Shown piece by piece: positions 1-7,483 of a stretch of DNA of 35,761 nt. The notes below the pieces were generated by a model. That model saw nothing but the letters and a program-made list of their open reading frames with translations, was not told the origin of the DNA and searched no databases. Source of the DNA: Xanthobacter autotrophicus (lineage in GTDB: Bacteria; Pseudomonadota; Alphaproteobacteria; Rhizobiales; Xanthobacteraceae). Both the position numbers and the translations under genes were made by a program. The DNA lies in contig NZ_JAIVFO010000031.1 in NCBI RefSeq assembly GCF_029991245.1, forward strand, positions 1-35,761. Direction: 5' to 3'. Position 1 is the first letter of the stretch. Each line of letters opens with the position of its first letter.

Positions 1-37
1 CCCTTTTGCGGCCCGCCGGCCCCAAGGTGACCCGATC

Positions 38-964
38 GTGACCCTTTCCCTCAAGGACCGGCTCGACGCCTCCGCCGCGGCCACCGAGGCCCGCCTGGCC
101 CTCGCCCTCGCCGATGCCGCGCGGCCCGGCGAGCGGCTGCGACCCGAGCGGCTGATGGCCGCCATGCGCCACGGCGCGCTGGGCGGCGGCAAAAGGCTGC
201 GGCCGTTCCTGGTGATGGAGAGCGCCGGCCTGTTCGGCATCCCGGCCGCACAGGCGGTGACGGCGGCCACCGCCATCGAGTGCATCCATTGCTATTCCCT
301 GGTCCATGACGACCTGCCCGCCATGGACGACGACGATCTGCGCCGGGGCCGGCCGACCGTCCATCGGGCCTATGACGAGGCCACCGCCATCCTCGCCGGC
401 GACGGCCTGCTCACCCTCGCCTTCGACCTGCTGGCGGGGGAGGATGCCCATCCCGATGCCGCCGTGCGCATCGCTTTGGTGCGGGCGCTGGCGCGGGCGG
501 CGGGCATTGGCGGCATGGTCGGCGGGCAGATGCTGGACCTCGCCGCCGAAGGCCGCTTCTCCGGCGGCGCCCCCCTCGCGCTGGCCGAAGACGCCATCCG
601 CGACCTCCAGGCCATGAAGACCGGCGCGCTGCTCGCCGTCTCGGTGGAGGCGGGCGCGCTGCTGGGTGGCGCCACGACGGCCGAGCGCGAGGCGCTGCTG
701 GCCTATGGCCGGGCGCTGGGCGCCGCCTTCCAGATCGCCGACGACATCCTCGACGTGGAGGGCACCGCCGAGGAGGTGGGCAAGAAGGTGGGCAAGGACG
801 CCGCCGCCGGCAAGGCGACCCTCGTCTCCCGCCTCGGCCTGCCCGCCGCCCGCGTGCTGCTCGACCGGCTGGTGGAGGATGCGGGCGCCGCCCTTGCCCC
901 CTTCGGCGCGCGCGGCGCGGTGCTGGCCGAGGCCGCCCTGTTCGTGGCCAACCGGCGCAACTGA
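38..964 (+). CDS. ispA: Polyprenyl synthetase, farnesyl-diphosphate synthase type
   Basis: A 308-residue trans-prenyltransferase, predicted to condense isopentenyl diphosphate with DMAPP/GPP to make farnesyl diphosphate in the cytoplasm. The first Asp-rich motif is DDLPAMD (residues 91-97), with the two-residue insertion seen in bacterial type II FPP synthases. It is followed by DDDLRRGRPT. The second Asp-rich motif is DDILD (235-239). GGGKRLRP (49-56) is the diphosphate-binding segment. Tyr86, five residues before the first Asp, matches E. coli IspA and favours a C15 product. The start is GTG at 38 with AAGGTGA seven bases upstream. That TGA (28-30) could also be the stop of a preceding gene, but only 37 bases of upstream sequence are visible. 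In many alphaproteobacteria dxs follows this gene; here the next gene is an unrelated oxidase. Chain length is an inference from motif similarity. Confidence 0.93.
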   Translation: MTLSLKDRLDASAAATEARLALALADAARPGERLRPERLMAAMRHGALGGGKRLRPFLVMESAGLFGIPAAQAVTAATAIECIHCYSLVHDDLPAMDDDDLRRGRPTVHRAYDEATAILAGDGLLTLAFDLLAGEDAHPDAAVRIALVRALARAAGIGGMVGGQMLDLAAEGRFSGGAPLALAEDAIRDLQAMKTGALLAVSVEAGALLGGATTAEREALLAYGRALGAAFQIADDILDVEGTAEEVGKKVGKDAAAGKATLVSRLGLPAARVLLDRLVEDAGAALAPFGARGAVLAEAALFVANRRN

Positions 965-1007
965 GTCTCATACCATCGGCCTTTTGTCTTCGACCGATGC
1001 CAAGTAG

Positions 1008-1051
1008 GTGACGCTCAAGGTGGGCGACGCTCAAAGTGGGTGACGCTCAAG
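1008..1051. repeat. 16-bp direct tandem repeat, 2.75 copies
   Basis: Three successive units built on GACGCTCAA recur with an exact 16-base period: GTGACGCTCAAGGTGG, GCGACGCTCAAAGTGG, then the partial GTGACGCTCAAG. The array lies between ispA and the first oxidase gene. I see no protein-coding explanation. It could be a slippage product or a cluster of binding sites. The 16-base spacing is about one and a half helical turns, which does not favour a same-face operator array. Confidence 0.85.
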
Positions 1052-1066
1052 CGCCGAGCGGGCTTG

Positions 1067-1103
1067 ACCCATGGCCCGTGAGCAAAGCGCACGGGCCATG
1101 GGT
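1067..1103. repeat. Perfect 14-bp inverted repeat with 9-nt loop
   Basis: ACCCATGGCCCGTG (1067-1080) and its exact reverse complement CACGGGCCATGGGT (1090-1103) flank the loop AGCAAAGCG. The transcript would form a very stable hairpin upstream of the oxidase start at 1210. No T-run follows on either strand, so a simple intrinsic terminator is not well supported. It may be an extragenic palindrome, or a transcription end for ispA. Confidence 0.8.
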
Positions 1104-1209
1104 ATTGCCCCCCCGCGATCATATGACGGGCGCGCCCATCACGCCGGTTCAATCCGGGCCGATCCGGCCCTATGGTCGCGTCCGAGACGGACAAGGCCGG
1201 ACCATCGTG

Positions 1210-2529
1210 ATGAACCGCCGAAAACTGCTTGCTCGCGGGGCCGCGCTGGCCGCGGTGCCCCTTGCCGGCCCCTATGCCGCACTGGGGCAGGGGGCGGAAT
1301 CCGACGTCATCATCATCGGCGCCGGTGCGGCCGGCATCGCCGCGGCCCGCCGGATCGCGGAGGCCGGGCGCAGCTATGCGCTGATCGAGGCCTCCGGCCG
1401 GGTGGGCGGGCGCGCCTTCACCGACACCACGATCTTCGGGGTCCCGTTCGATGTGGGCGCCCACTGGATCCACACCCCCAGCCTTCATCCCCTGTCCGCC
1501 TTCGGCCGGGCGGCGGGCCTCGACCTCTATGGCGCGCCCGACCACGGCCGGCTGTTCATGGACGGCGCCGAGGCGGGCGAGGGGGACCGCGCGGACTTCT
1601 TCGCCGCCGTGAAGCGGGGCGAGCGCGCCATCGTGGCCACCGGCGAGGCCGGGCGCGATGTCCCCGCCGGTCGGGTGCTGCCGCCCCTCGGCGCGTGGAC
1701 GGACAGCGCCCGCTTCGCCCTGGGGCCGTTCTCCTGCGCCAAGGAGCTGGATCAGGTCTCCACCGTGGATTTTTCAAGGTCCGAGGAGAAGGACGAGGAC
1801 GAATTCTGCCGCCAGGGCTTCGGCACCCTGGTGGCGAAGCTCGCCGCGCCGCTCAGCGTGCGCCTGGGCACCGCCGCCCGGACGGTGGACCTCGGCGGCC
1901 GCCTGGTGTCGGTCGCCACCGATCGCGGCACGCTCAAGGGCCGCGCGGTGATCATCGCGGTGCCGCCCAGCGTGATCGCGGCCGGGAAACTGCGCATCCT
2001 GCCGCGCCTGCCGGAGCGCTGCCGCACCGCCGTGGAGACCATCACGCTCGGCACCTACGACCACATCGCCTTCGAGCTGCCGGGCAACCCCGCCGGGCTG
2101 AAGGGGGACGAACTGGTCTACTTCAAGGTGGAGGGGCCAAGGGCCTATGGCCTCCTCGCCCGCATCAACGGCGGCAGCCTCCACAGCCTGGAGGTGGCCG
2201 GCACCATCGCCGACGACCTTGCCAACGGCCCGCCGGAGGCCGCGCGCGCCTTCCTCATGGAGGCGCTGACCCATGAGTTCGGCGCCCGCACGGCGGCGAA
2301 GGTGGGCAAGGTGCACGCCACCCGCTGGAGCCGGGAGCCTTGGGCGCTGGGCGCCTTCACCTGCGCCCTGCCCGGCTACGCCCACATGCGCCAGGCCTTC
2401 ATGGAGATCGCCTCCGACCGCCTGGTCTTCGCGGGGGAGCACGCCCATGAAACCCTGTGGGGCTCCGTGGGCGGCGCCTGGCTCTCCGGCGAGCGGGCCG
2501 CCAGGCAGGCGCTGGGCGTGCTGGGGTAG
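1210..2529 (+). CDS. Tat-exported FAD amine-oxidase-like protein (copy 1)
   Basis: A 439-residue flavoprotein of the flavin-containing amine oxidase superfamily. The N-terminus MNRRKLLARG followed by a hydrophobic stretch (to about residue 28) is a twin-arginine signal, so a folded, FAD-loaded periplasmic enzyme is predicted. DVIIIGAGAAG (32-42) is the Rossmann dinucleotide-binding motif and GRVGGR (63-68) the usual flavin-adenine contact. DVGAHWIH (81-88) keeps the WIH segment common in polyamine/monoamine oxidases. The C-terminal FAGEHAHETLWGSVGGAWLSGERAA segment is the second FAD-binding part. I chose ATG 1210 because the twin-arginine motif begins directly after it; the reading frame is open further upstream but looks non-coding. 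The substrate is unknown. A paralog follows 91 bases downstream, so the two may be co-transcribed. Confidence 0.85.
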   Translation: MNRRKLLARGAALAAVPLAGPYAALGQGAESDVIIIGAGAAGIAAARRIAEAGRSYALIEASGRVGGRAFTDTTIFGVPFDVGAHWIHTPSLHPLSAFGRAAGLDLYGAPDHGRLFMDGAEAGEGDRADFFAAVKRGERAIVATGEAGRDVPAGRVLPPLGAWTDSARFALGPFSCAKELDQVSTVDFSRSEEKDEDEFCRQGFGTLVAKLAAPLSVRLGTAARTVDLGGRLVSVATDRGTLKGRAVIIAVPPSVIAAGKLRILPRLPERCRTAVETITLGTYDHIAFELPGNPAGLKGDELVYFKVEGPRAYGLLARINGGSLHSLEVAGTIADDLANGPPEAARAFLMEALTHEFGARTAAKVGKVHATRWSREPWALGAFTCALPGYAHMRQAFMEIASDRLVFAGEHAHETLWGSVGGAWLSGERAARQALGVLG

Positions 2530-2620
2530 AGCTGCGGGTCCGGCCGAGGGCCGGGACAAGCCGATGGAGCGGCGCCGACGCCCCTCCCCCGCGCGCGCGG
2601 GCTATGCTAGCGTCCGGCCC

Positions 2621-3973
2621 GTGACCCATCCGCGCCTTTCCCCCCTCACCCGCCGCGCCTTCATCGCCGGAGGCGCCGCGCTCGCCGCCCTCCCGGTGGG
2701 CGTCACCCGCGCGCTCGGCCAGCAGAGCGATGCGGATGTCATCATCATCGGCGCCGGGGCCGCCGGCATCTCCGCCGCACGCCGCATCGCCGAGGCCGGC
2801 CGCTCCTATGTGCTCATCGAGGCGGCGAACCGGGTGGGCGGGCGCACCGCCACCGACACCGCCCTGTTCGGCGTGCCCTTCGACCTGGGCGCCGCGCGGC
2901 TGAACATGCCGGCCGCCCGCCCCATGGCCGCCTATGGCCGGGCGGAAGGCCTCGACATCACCCGCGCACCCGAGGGCGCACGGCTCTATGTGAACGGGCG
3001 CGAGGCCCGCGACGCCGACTATGAGGCCTTCGTCGCCACGGTGCGCCGCGCCGAACGCGCCATCGGCGCCGCCGGCGATGCCGGGCGCGACATGCCCGCC
3101 GCCCGCGCCCTGCCGGACCTCGGCCCGTGGGGAGCCACCGCCCGCTTCGTGGTGGGGCCCATCGATTGCGCCAAGGAACTCGATCAGGTCTCCACGGTGG
3201 ACTTCGCCCGCGCAGAGGAGCCTGAAGGCGAGGAGATCTGCCGCCAGGGCATCGGCACGCTGGTGGCCCAGCTGGCGCGGCCGCTGACGGTGCGGCTGGA
3301 GACCGTGGCCCGCAGCGTGGAACTGACCGGCCGCCTGGTCACCGTGCAGACCAGCAAGGGCACCCTGCAGGGACGTTCGGTCATCGTCGCCGTGCCGCCG
3401 AGCGTGATCGCCAGCGGCCGGCTGCGCATCCTGCCCAACCTCCAGCCGCGCTATCGCATGGCGGTGGAGAAGATCACGCTGGGCGCCTACGACCACATCG
3501 CCTTCCGCCTGCCGCGCAACCCGGCCGCCCTCGCCGCGGACGAAACCCTCTATTTCAAGGCGGACGGCCCGCGCGCCTACATGATGCGCGCCCGCATCGG
3601 CGGCAGCGACCTCTATACGCTGGACGTGGCCGGCGATACGGCGGTGGGCCTTGCCAACGCCGCGCCAGAGGCGGCGGCCGCCTTCGCGAAGGAGGCGCTG
3701 ACGCGGGAGTTCGGCGCCGACGCCGCGGCACGGATGGGCAAGGTGCACGCCACCCGCTGGAGCAAGGAACCCTATGCGCTCGGCGCCTTCTCCTGCGCCC
3801 TGCCCGGCTACGGCAACATGCGCCGCGCCTTCATCGAGACCGTGGGCGGCCGCATGGTGTTCGCCGGCGAGCACGCCCACGAGACCTTGTGGGGCACCGT
3901 GGGCGGCGCCTGGCTCTCCGGCGAGCGGGCGGCCAGGCAGGTGCTGGGGCTGATCGGGGTGCGCTCGGGCTGA
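2621..3973 (+). CDS. Tat-exported FAD amine-oxidase-like protein (copy 2)
   Basis: A tandem paralog of the preceding gene, about 450 residues, with long stretches of near-identity: ADVIIIGAGAAGISAARRIAEAGRSY, the CAKELDQVSTVDF segment, and the GEHAHETLWGTVGGAWLSGERAA C-terminus. The signal LTRRAFIAGG plus a hydrophobic run predicts Tat export. The GTG at 2621 puts the twin arginine at residues 11-12. An ATG at 2564, preceded by GGGA at suitable spacing, would add 19 residues including an RRRR stretch and is a real alternative. The segment that reads GAHWIHTP in copy 1 is GAARLNMP here, so the conserved WIH near the flavin is lost. The copies have therefore probably diverged in substrate or mechanism. 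Function is inferred from family only. Confidence 0.83.
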   Translation: MTHPRLSPLTRRAFIAGGAALAALPVGVTRALGQQSDADVIIIGAGAAGISAARRIAEAGRSYVLIEAANRVGGRTATDTALFGVPFDLGAARLNMPAARPMAAYGRAEGLDITRAPEGARLYVNGREARDADYEAFVATVRRAERAIGAAGDAGRDMPAARALPDLGPWGATARFVVGPIDCAKELDQVSTVDFARAEEPEGEEICRQGIGTLVAQLARPLTVRLETVARSVELTGRLVTVQTSKGTLQGRSVIVAVPPSVIASGRLRILPNLQPRYRMAVEKITLGAYDHIAFRLPRNPAALAADETLYFKADGPRAYMMRARIGGSDLYTLDVAGDTAVGLANAAPEAAAAFAKEALTREFGADAAARMGKVHATRWSKEPYALGAFSCALPGYGNMRRAFIETVGGRMVFAGEHAHETLWGTVGGAWLSGERAARQVLGLIGVRSG

Positions 3974-4004
3974 AGCGTCTTCCGTTCGGATCTTGCTGCC
4001 TGGA

Positions 4005-4062
4005 ATCGCGTCAAAACAACGAGATAGAGCATATCATGTGAACGGGAGTTCACCGGATATGC
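4005..4062. repeat. Extragenic palindromic element
   Basis: After an AATCGCGTCAAAACAAC-type flank, GCATATCATGTGAAC (4029-4043) pairs with GTTCACCGGATATGC (4048-4062), 13 of 15 positions, around a GGGA loop. The flank and imperfect palindrome resemble small intergenic repeats that are common in Hyphomicrobiales genomes; that comparison is from memory. It sits in the convergent gap between the second oxidase gene and phoB. Confidence 0.6.
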
Positions 4063-4087
4063 ATCCTAGGATGCCCTTCGGGCACCC
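4061..4087 (-). terminator. Stem-loops at the end of the pho cluster
   Basis: GCATCCTAGGATGC (4061-4074) is a perfect 14-bp palindrome. Overlapping it, GGATGCCC (4069-4076) pairs with GGGCACCC (4080-4087), 7 of 8, around a 3-base loop. These structures are 16 bases beyond the phoB stop and are the natural end of the pho transcript. There is no clear U-tract, so the terminator call is tentative. Confidence 0.4.
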
Positions 4088-4102
4088 GGCACAGCCACCC
4101 CT

Positions 4103-4804
4103 TCAATGGGAGCGGGCGAACATCTCGTTGAAGGAATAGCCCGCGCCGCGCACCGTCCGGATGGGGTCGGACTGGCGCCCGCGGTTGATGGCCTTGCGCA
4201 GGCGGCCCACGTGCACGTCCACGGTGCGCTCGTCGATATAGACGTCCTGGCCCCACACCCCGTCGAGCAATTGCTCTCGGGAGAAGACGCGGCCGGGGCT
4301 CTGCATCAGGAATTCCAGCAGGCGGAACTCGGTGGGGCCGAGATGGACCTCGCGCCCGGCGCGGTGGACCCGGTGGGTCTCCCGGTCCAGCTCGATGTCG
4401 CCGGCGCGCAGCAGGGTGGCCACATGCTCGGGCTTGGCCCGGCGCAGGAGCGCCCGCACCCGGGCGAGCAGCTCGGGCACCGAGAACGGCTTCACCACAT
4501 AATCGTCGGCGCCGGTGGCAAGGCCGCGCACGCGCTCGGTCTCCTCGCCACGGGCGGTGAGCATGATGACGGGCAGGCGCTCGGTCTCCGGACGGGTGCG
4601 CAGGCGCCGGCACAGCTCGATGCCGGACAGGCCCGGCAACATCCAGTCGAGGATGACGAGATCGGGCACGCTCTCGCGCAGCCGCGTCTCGGCCTCGTCC
4701 CCGCGGCCGACGCTTTCCACGCCGTAGCCCTCCGACTCCAGATTGTAGCGGAGCAGAAGGGTCAGGGGCTCCTCATCCTCGACGATCAGAATATGCGCCG
4801 GCAC
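4103..4804 (-). CDS. phoB: Phosphate regulon response regulator PhoB
   Basis: A 233-residue OmpR/PhoB-family response regulator. The receiver domain (1-120) has acidic residues at 10-12, phospho-acceptor Asp53 in LVILDWMLPG, Thr83 and Lys105 (VVKPF). The winged-helix DNA-binding domain (about 130-228) shows LGPTEFRLLEFLMQSPGRVFSR and RTVDVHVGRLRKAI. PhoB phosphorylated by PhoR binds Pho boxes and activates phosphate-scavenging genes. The start is GTG at 4804; an in-frame stop lies three codons upstream, so no earlier start is possible. The ribosome-binding segment GGTGAT is part of a duplicated 15-bp unit. It is the last gene of the cluster, 91 bases after phoU. Confidence 0.97.
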   Translation of the reverse strand: MPAHILIVEDEEPLTLLLRYNLESEGYGVESVGRGDEAETRLRESVPDLVILDWMLPGLSGIELCRRLRTRPETERLPVIMLTARGEETERVRGLATGADDYVVKPFSVPELLARVRALLRRAKPEHVATLLRAGDIELDRETHRVHRAGREVHLGPTEFRLLEFLMQSPGRVFSREQLLDGVWGQDVYIDERTVDVHVGRLRKAINRGRQSDPIRTVRGAGYSFNEMFARSH

Positions 4805-4808
4805 TGTA

Positions 4809-4838
4809 CATCACCCGTCTTGGCATCACCCGTCTTGA
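4809..4838 (-). repeat. 15-bp tandem duplication carrying the phoB ribosome-binding segment
   Basis: CATCACCCGTCTTGG (4809-4823) and CATCACCCGTCTTGA (4824-4838) are head-to-tail and 14 of 15 identical. In the sense direction of phoB each copy reads AAGACGGGTGATG, so the GGTGA ribosome-binding-like sequence and an out-of-frame ATG are present twice just before the GTG start at 4804. Confidence 0.85.
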
Positions 4839-4880
4839 CTGCTTCGGCCTGCCCGCGCCGGCCCAGGCGGGCCGAAGCAG
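4839..4880 (-). promoter_or_regulatory. Long stem-loop between phoU and phoB
   Basis: CTGCTTCGGCCTGCC (4839-4853) pairs with GGCGGGCCGAAGCAG (4866-4880) at 14 of 15 positions, around a 12-base loop that is itself GC-rich. It occupies most of the phoU-phoB gap and ends one base before the duplicated ribosome-binding segment. It may stabilise the upstream mRNA, attenuate phoB, or be an extragenic palindrome. No U-run follows, so simple termination is less likely. Confidence 0.6.
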
Positions 4881-4895
4881 GGCTGGGCCGGCCAC

Positions 4896-5624
4896 TCAAG
4901 CCTGGGCGGAACGCCCCGGAAAAGCCAGAGTGGTCTCGCTGGAGGCATCCGCCTTGGGGCGGCTCTCCGGCAGGTTCTGGCCGGTGACCATGTAATAGAC
5001 GATCTCCGCGACGTTGGTCGCGTGGTCACCGATGCGCTCGATGTTCTTCGCGCAGAACAGCAGGTGCGTGCACACGGAGATGTTGCGCGGATCCTCCATC
5101 ATATAGGTGAGGAGTTCGCGGAACAGGGACGTGTACATGGTGTCGATGGCGCTGTCGCGGCCCCACACCTCAACCGCCTTCGCCTCGTTGCGGGCGGCGT
5201 AGGCGTCGAGCACCTCTTTCAGCTGCTCGAGCACGAGGTCGGAGATGTGCTCCACGCCCCGCACCAGCTTGGCCGGATGGTACTCACCCTCGATGGCCAT
5301 GACGCGCTTGCCCACGTTCTTGGCAAGATCGCCGATCCGCTCCAGGTCGTTGGCGATGCGGATGGCCGACACGATCTCGCGCAGATCGTTGGCCACCGGC
5401 TGGCGCTTGGCGATGACGAGGATGGCGCGATCCTCGATCTCGCGCTGCATCTGGTCGACGGTGGTGTCGAGCAGCACGACCTTCTGGGCGAGGGCGCCGT
5501 CACGCTTGATGAGCGAACTCACCGAATCGGCGACCAGCCGCTCGGCCAGGCCGCCCATCTCCACCACCTTGCGTCCGATTTCCTTCAACTCCTGGTCGAA
5601 GGACGAAACGGTATGCTCCGGCAT
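4896..5624 (-). CDS. phoU: Phosphate signalling protein PhoU
   Basis: A 242-residue helical protein with two PhoU repeats (about 10-100 and 115-205). It restrains PhoR kinase activity when phosphate is plentiful by linking the Pst transporter to the sensor. Diagnostic segments are MPEHTVSSFDQELKEI at the N-terminus, the ANDLERIGDLAKNVGKR motif in repeat one and CAKNIERIGDHATNVAEIVYY in repeat two; both carry the E/D-R-I-G-D metal-binding signature. I place the start at ATG 5624, where AAGGA lies eight bases upstream and the N-terminus matches the family. A TTG at 5642 would add only MKRIFP. It lies 122 bases after pstB. Confidence 0.95.
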   Translation of the reverse strand: MPEHTVSSFDQELKEIGRKVVEMGGLAERLVADSVSSLIKRDGALAQKVVLLDTTVDQMQREIEDRAILVIAKRQPVANDLREIVSAIRIANDLERIGDLAKNVGKRVMAIEGEYHPAKLVRGVEHISDLVLEQLKEVLDAYAARNEAKAVEVWGRDSAIDTMYTSLFRELLTYMMEDPRNISVCTHLLFCAKNIERIGDHATNVAEIVYYMVTGQNLPESRPKADASSETTLAFPGRSAQA

Positions 5625-5746
5625 CGGAAAGATCCTTTTCAAGCATTTTCCAGCGAAGTGGGCATCGGCTCGCGTGACGAAAATGCACTAAAGCAAAGAT
5701 AGGAAGCGGCGGTGTGATGGCCAGGCCCGCAACGCCGCTTGAGCCG

Positions 5747-6571
5747 TCAGCCGAAGCGGCCGGTGATGTAGTCGCGCGTCTTAATTTCCTTCGGATTGGT
5801 GAAGATCACGTCCGAAGGCGCCACCTCGATCAGCTCGCCGAGATAGAAGAAGGCGGTGATGTCGGCGCAGCGCGCGGCCTGCTGCATATTGTGCGTAACG
5901 ATGACGATGGTGAAGTCCTGCTTCAGTTCGTCGATCAGGTCCTCGATCTTCGAGGTGGAAATGGGGTCCAGGGCCGAGGTGGGCTCGTCCAGCAGGATCA
6001 CCTCGGGACGCACCGCGATGGTGCGGGCGATGCACAGGCGCTGCTGCTGGCCGCCGGACATGCCGAGCGCCGAGGTGTGCAGGCGGTCCTTGGTCTCGTC
6101 CCAGATGGCGGCCTTGCGCAGGCACCATTCCACGCGCTCGTCCATCTGCGCCTTCGTGAGCTTCTCGTGCAGCTTCACGCCGAAGGCGATGTTGTCATAG
6201 ATGGTCATGGGGAACGGCGTGGGCTTCTGGAACACCATGCCGATGCGGGTGCGCACGATGGTGGAGTCCAGCTCCTTGCCCACGATGTTCACGCCATCGT
6301 ACAGCACCGCGCCCTCGGCCCGCTGGCCGGGATAGAGGTCGTACATGCGGTTGAACACGCGCAGCAGGGTGGACTTGCCGCAGCCGGAGGGGCCGATCAT
6401 GGCGGTCACCCGCTTTTCCGGCACATGGAAGTTGATGTTCCGCAGCGCGTGGTTGCTGCCGTAGTAGAACTGGAGGTTCTCCACCTTGATCTTGGCGGGC
6501 GCGGCCAGCGCGTCCGGACGGGCGGAGACCGACGAGGAGATGTTGAAGGTGGGGTCGACGGCTGAAGTCAT
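5747..6571 (-). CDS. pstB: Phosphate ABC transporter ATP-binding protein PstB
   Basis: A 274-residue ATPase that powers high-affinity phosphate import through PstCA. The Walker A motif is GPSGCGKST (60-68), the ABC signature [10 protein letters not shown] (169-178) and Walker B VILLDEP (191-197), with the PstB-typical [18 protein letters not shown] between them. The first 27 residues are a variable extension. The ATG at 6571 follows a GGATGAATT-like purine stretch. It lies 60 bases after pstA in the same cluster and is cytoplasmic, on the inner face of the membrane. Confidence 0.97.
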   Translation of the reverse strand: MTSAVDPTFNISSSVSARPDALAAPAKIKVENLQFYYGSNHALRNINFHVPEKRVTAMIGPSGCGKSTLLRVFNRMYDLYPGQRAEGAVLYDGVNIVGKELDSTIVRTRIGMVFQKPTPFPMTIYDNIAFGVKLHEKLTKAQMDERVEWCLRKAAIWDETKDRLHTSALGMSGGQQQRLCIARTIAVRPEVILLDEPTSALDPISTSKIEDLIDELKQDFTIVIVTHNMQQAARCADITAFFYLGELIEVAPSDVIFTNPKEIKTRDYITGRFG

Positions 6572-6631
6572 TTTGGCCTCGCTTCGGAGGATGAATTCGG
6601 AAGGGTTCGGGTACGGCGCCGGGGGGCGCCG

Positions 6632-7465
6632 TTAGTGGCTCCGCGCCAGGAACAGGCGGGACGCCACGTTGAGCACGAGCACGCCCACGGTGATGAGGAG
6701 CGCGCCGGCCCAGGCGAGGGAGACCCAGTCGTCGAACGGGCTGCCGGCAAACTGGTAGATGGCGATGGGCAGGCTCGCCATGGGCTTCGACAGGTCGGTC
6801 GACAAAGCGTTGTTGCCGAGCGAGGTGAAGAGCAGCGGCGCGGTCTCGCCGGCCGCACGGGCGATGGCGAGCAGGATGCCGGTGACGATGCCGGCCCGCG
6901 CCGCGCGCCAGGTGATGAACATGACCACCTTCCACTGCGGCGCGCCGAGGGCGAAGGCGGCCTCGCGCAGGCCCACGGGAACGAGGTTCAGCATGTCCTC
7001 GGTGGTGCGCACGATCACCGGAATGACCAGGATGGCGAGCGCCAGCGACCCGGCCCAGCCGGAGAAGCCGCCGAACGGCACCACCAGCAGGGTGTAGATG
7101 AACAGGCCCACCAGGATGGAGGGGGCGGACAGCAGGATGTCGTTCACGAAACGGGCGGCGGCGCCGATCTTCGTGCCCTTGCCGTTCTCGGCCAGGAAGG
7201 TGCCGCAGAAAATGCCGATGGGGCCGCCGATGACCATGGCGATGCCGATCTGGATCAACGAGCCGACGATGGCGTTCAGCAGGCCACCCTGCTGGCCCGG
7301 CGGCTTGGTCACTTCCGTGAACACATTGAGGCCGAGGGCGGGCAGCCCGCGGGAGAGCAGGGTCCACAGGATCCAGCCCAGGAGGAAGATGGCCAGGACG
7401 GCAAAGGCCGTCGAGATCACCTTGACGGTGGTGTCCTTGGCGCGGCGCGCGGCGAGGGAGGCCAT
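6632..7465 (-). CDS. pstA: Phosphate ABC transporter permease PstA
   Basis: A 277-residue inner-membrane permease subunit. The hydrophobic segments include an N-terminal helix (about 17-38) and the binding-protein-dependent transport core. The EAA-type loop AALGAPQWKVVMFITWRAARAGI is replaced in sequence by REAAFALGAPQWKVV, the usual PstA form. It forms the translocation channel with PstC. The ATG at 7465 has AAGGAG eight bases upstream. It is 18 bases after pstC, so translational coupling is likely. Confidence 0.96.
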   Translation of the reverse strand: MASLAARRAKDTTVKVISTAFAVLAIFLLGWILWTLLSRGLPALGLNVFTEVTKPPGQQGGLLNAIVGSLIQIGIAMVIGGPIGIFCGTFLAENGKGTKIGAAARFVNDILLSAPSILVGLFIYTLLVVPFGGFSGWAGSLALAILVIPVIVRTTEDMLNLVPVGLREAAFALGAPQWKVVMFITWRAARAGIVTGILLAIARAAGETAPLLFTSLGNNALSTDLSKPMASLPIAIYQFAGSPFDDWVSLAWAGALLITVGVLVLNVASRLFLARSH

Positions 7466-7483
7466 GATTGCCTGCTCCTTGGA

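Noticed and set aside
2399-3880. Minus-strand open frame opposite the second oxidase gene
   Set aside because: The Gly/His/Ala-rich translation is typical of a reverse-complement shadow in GC-rich DNA.
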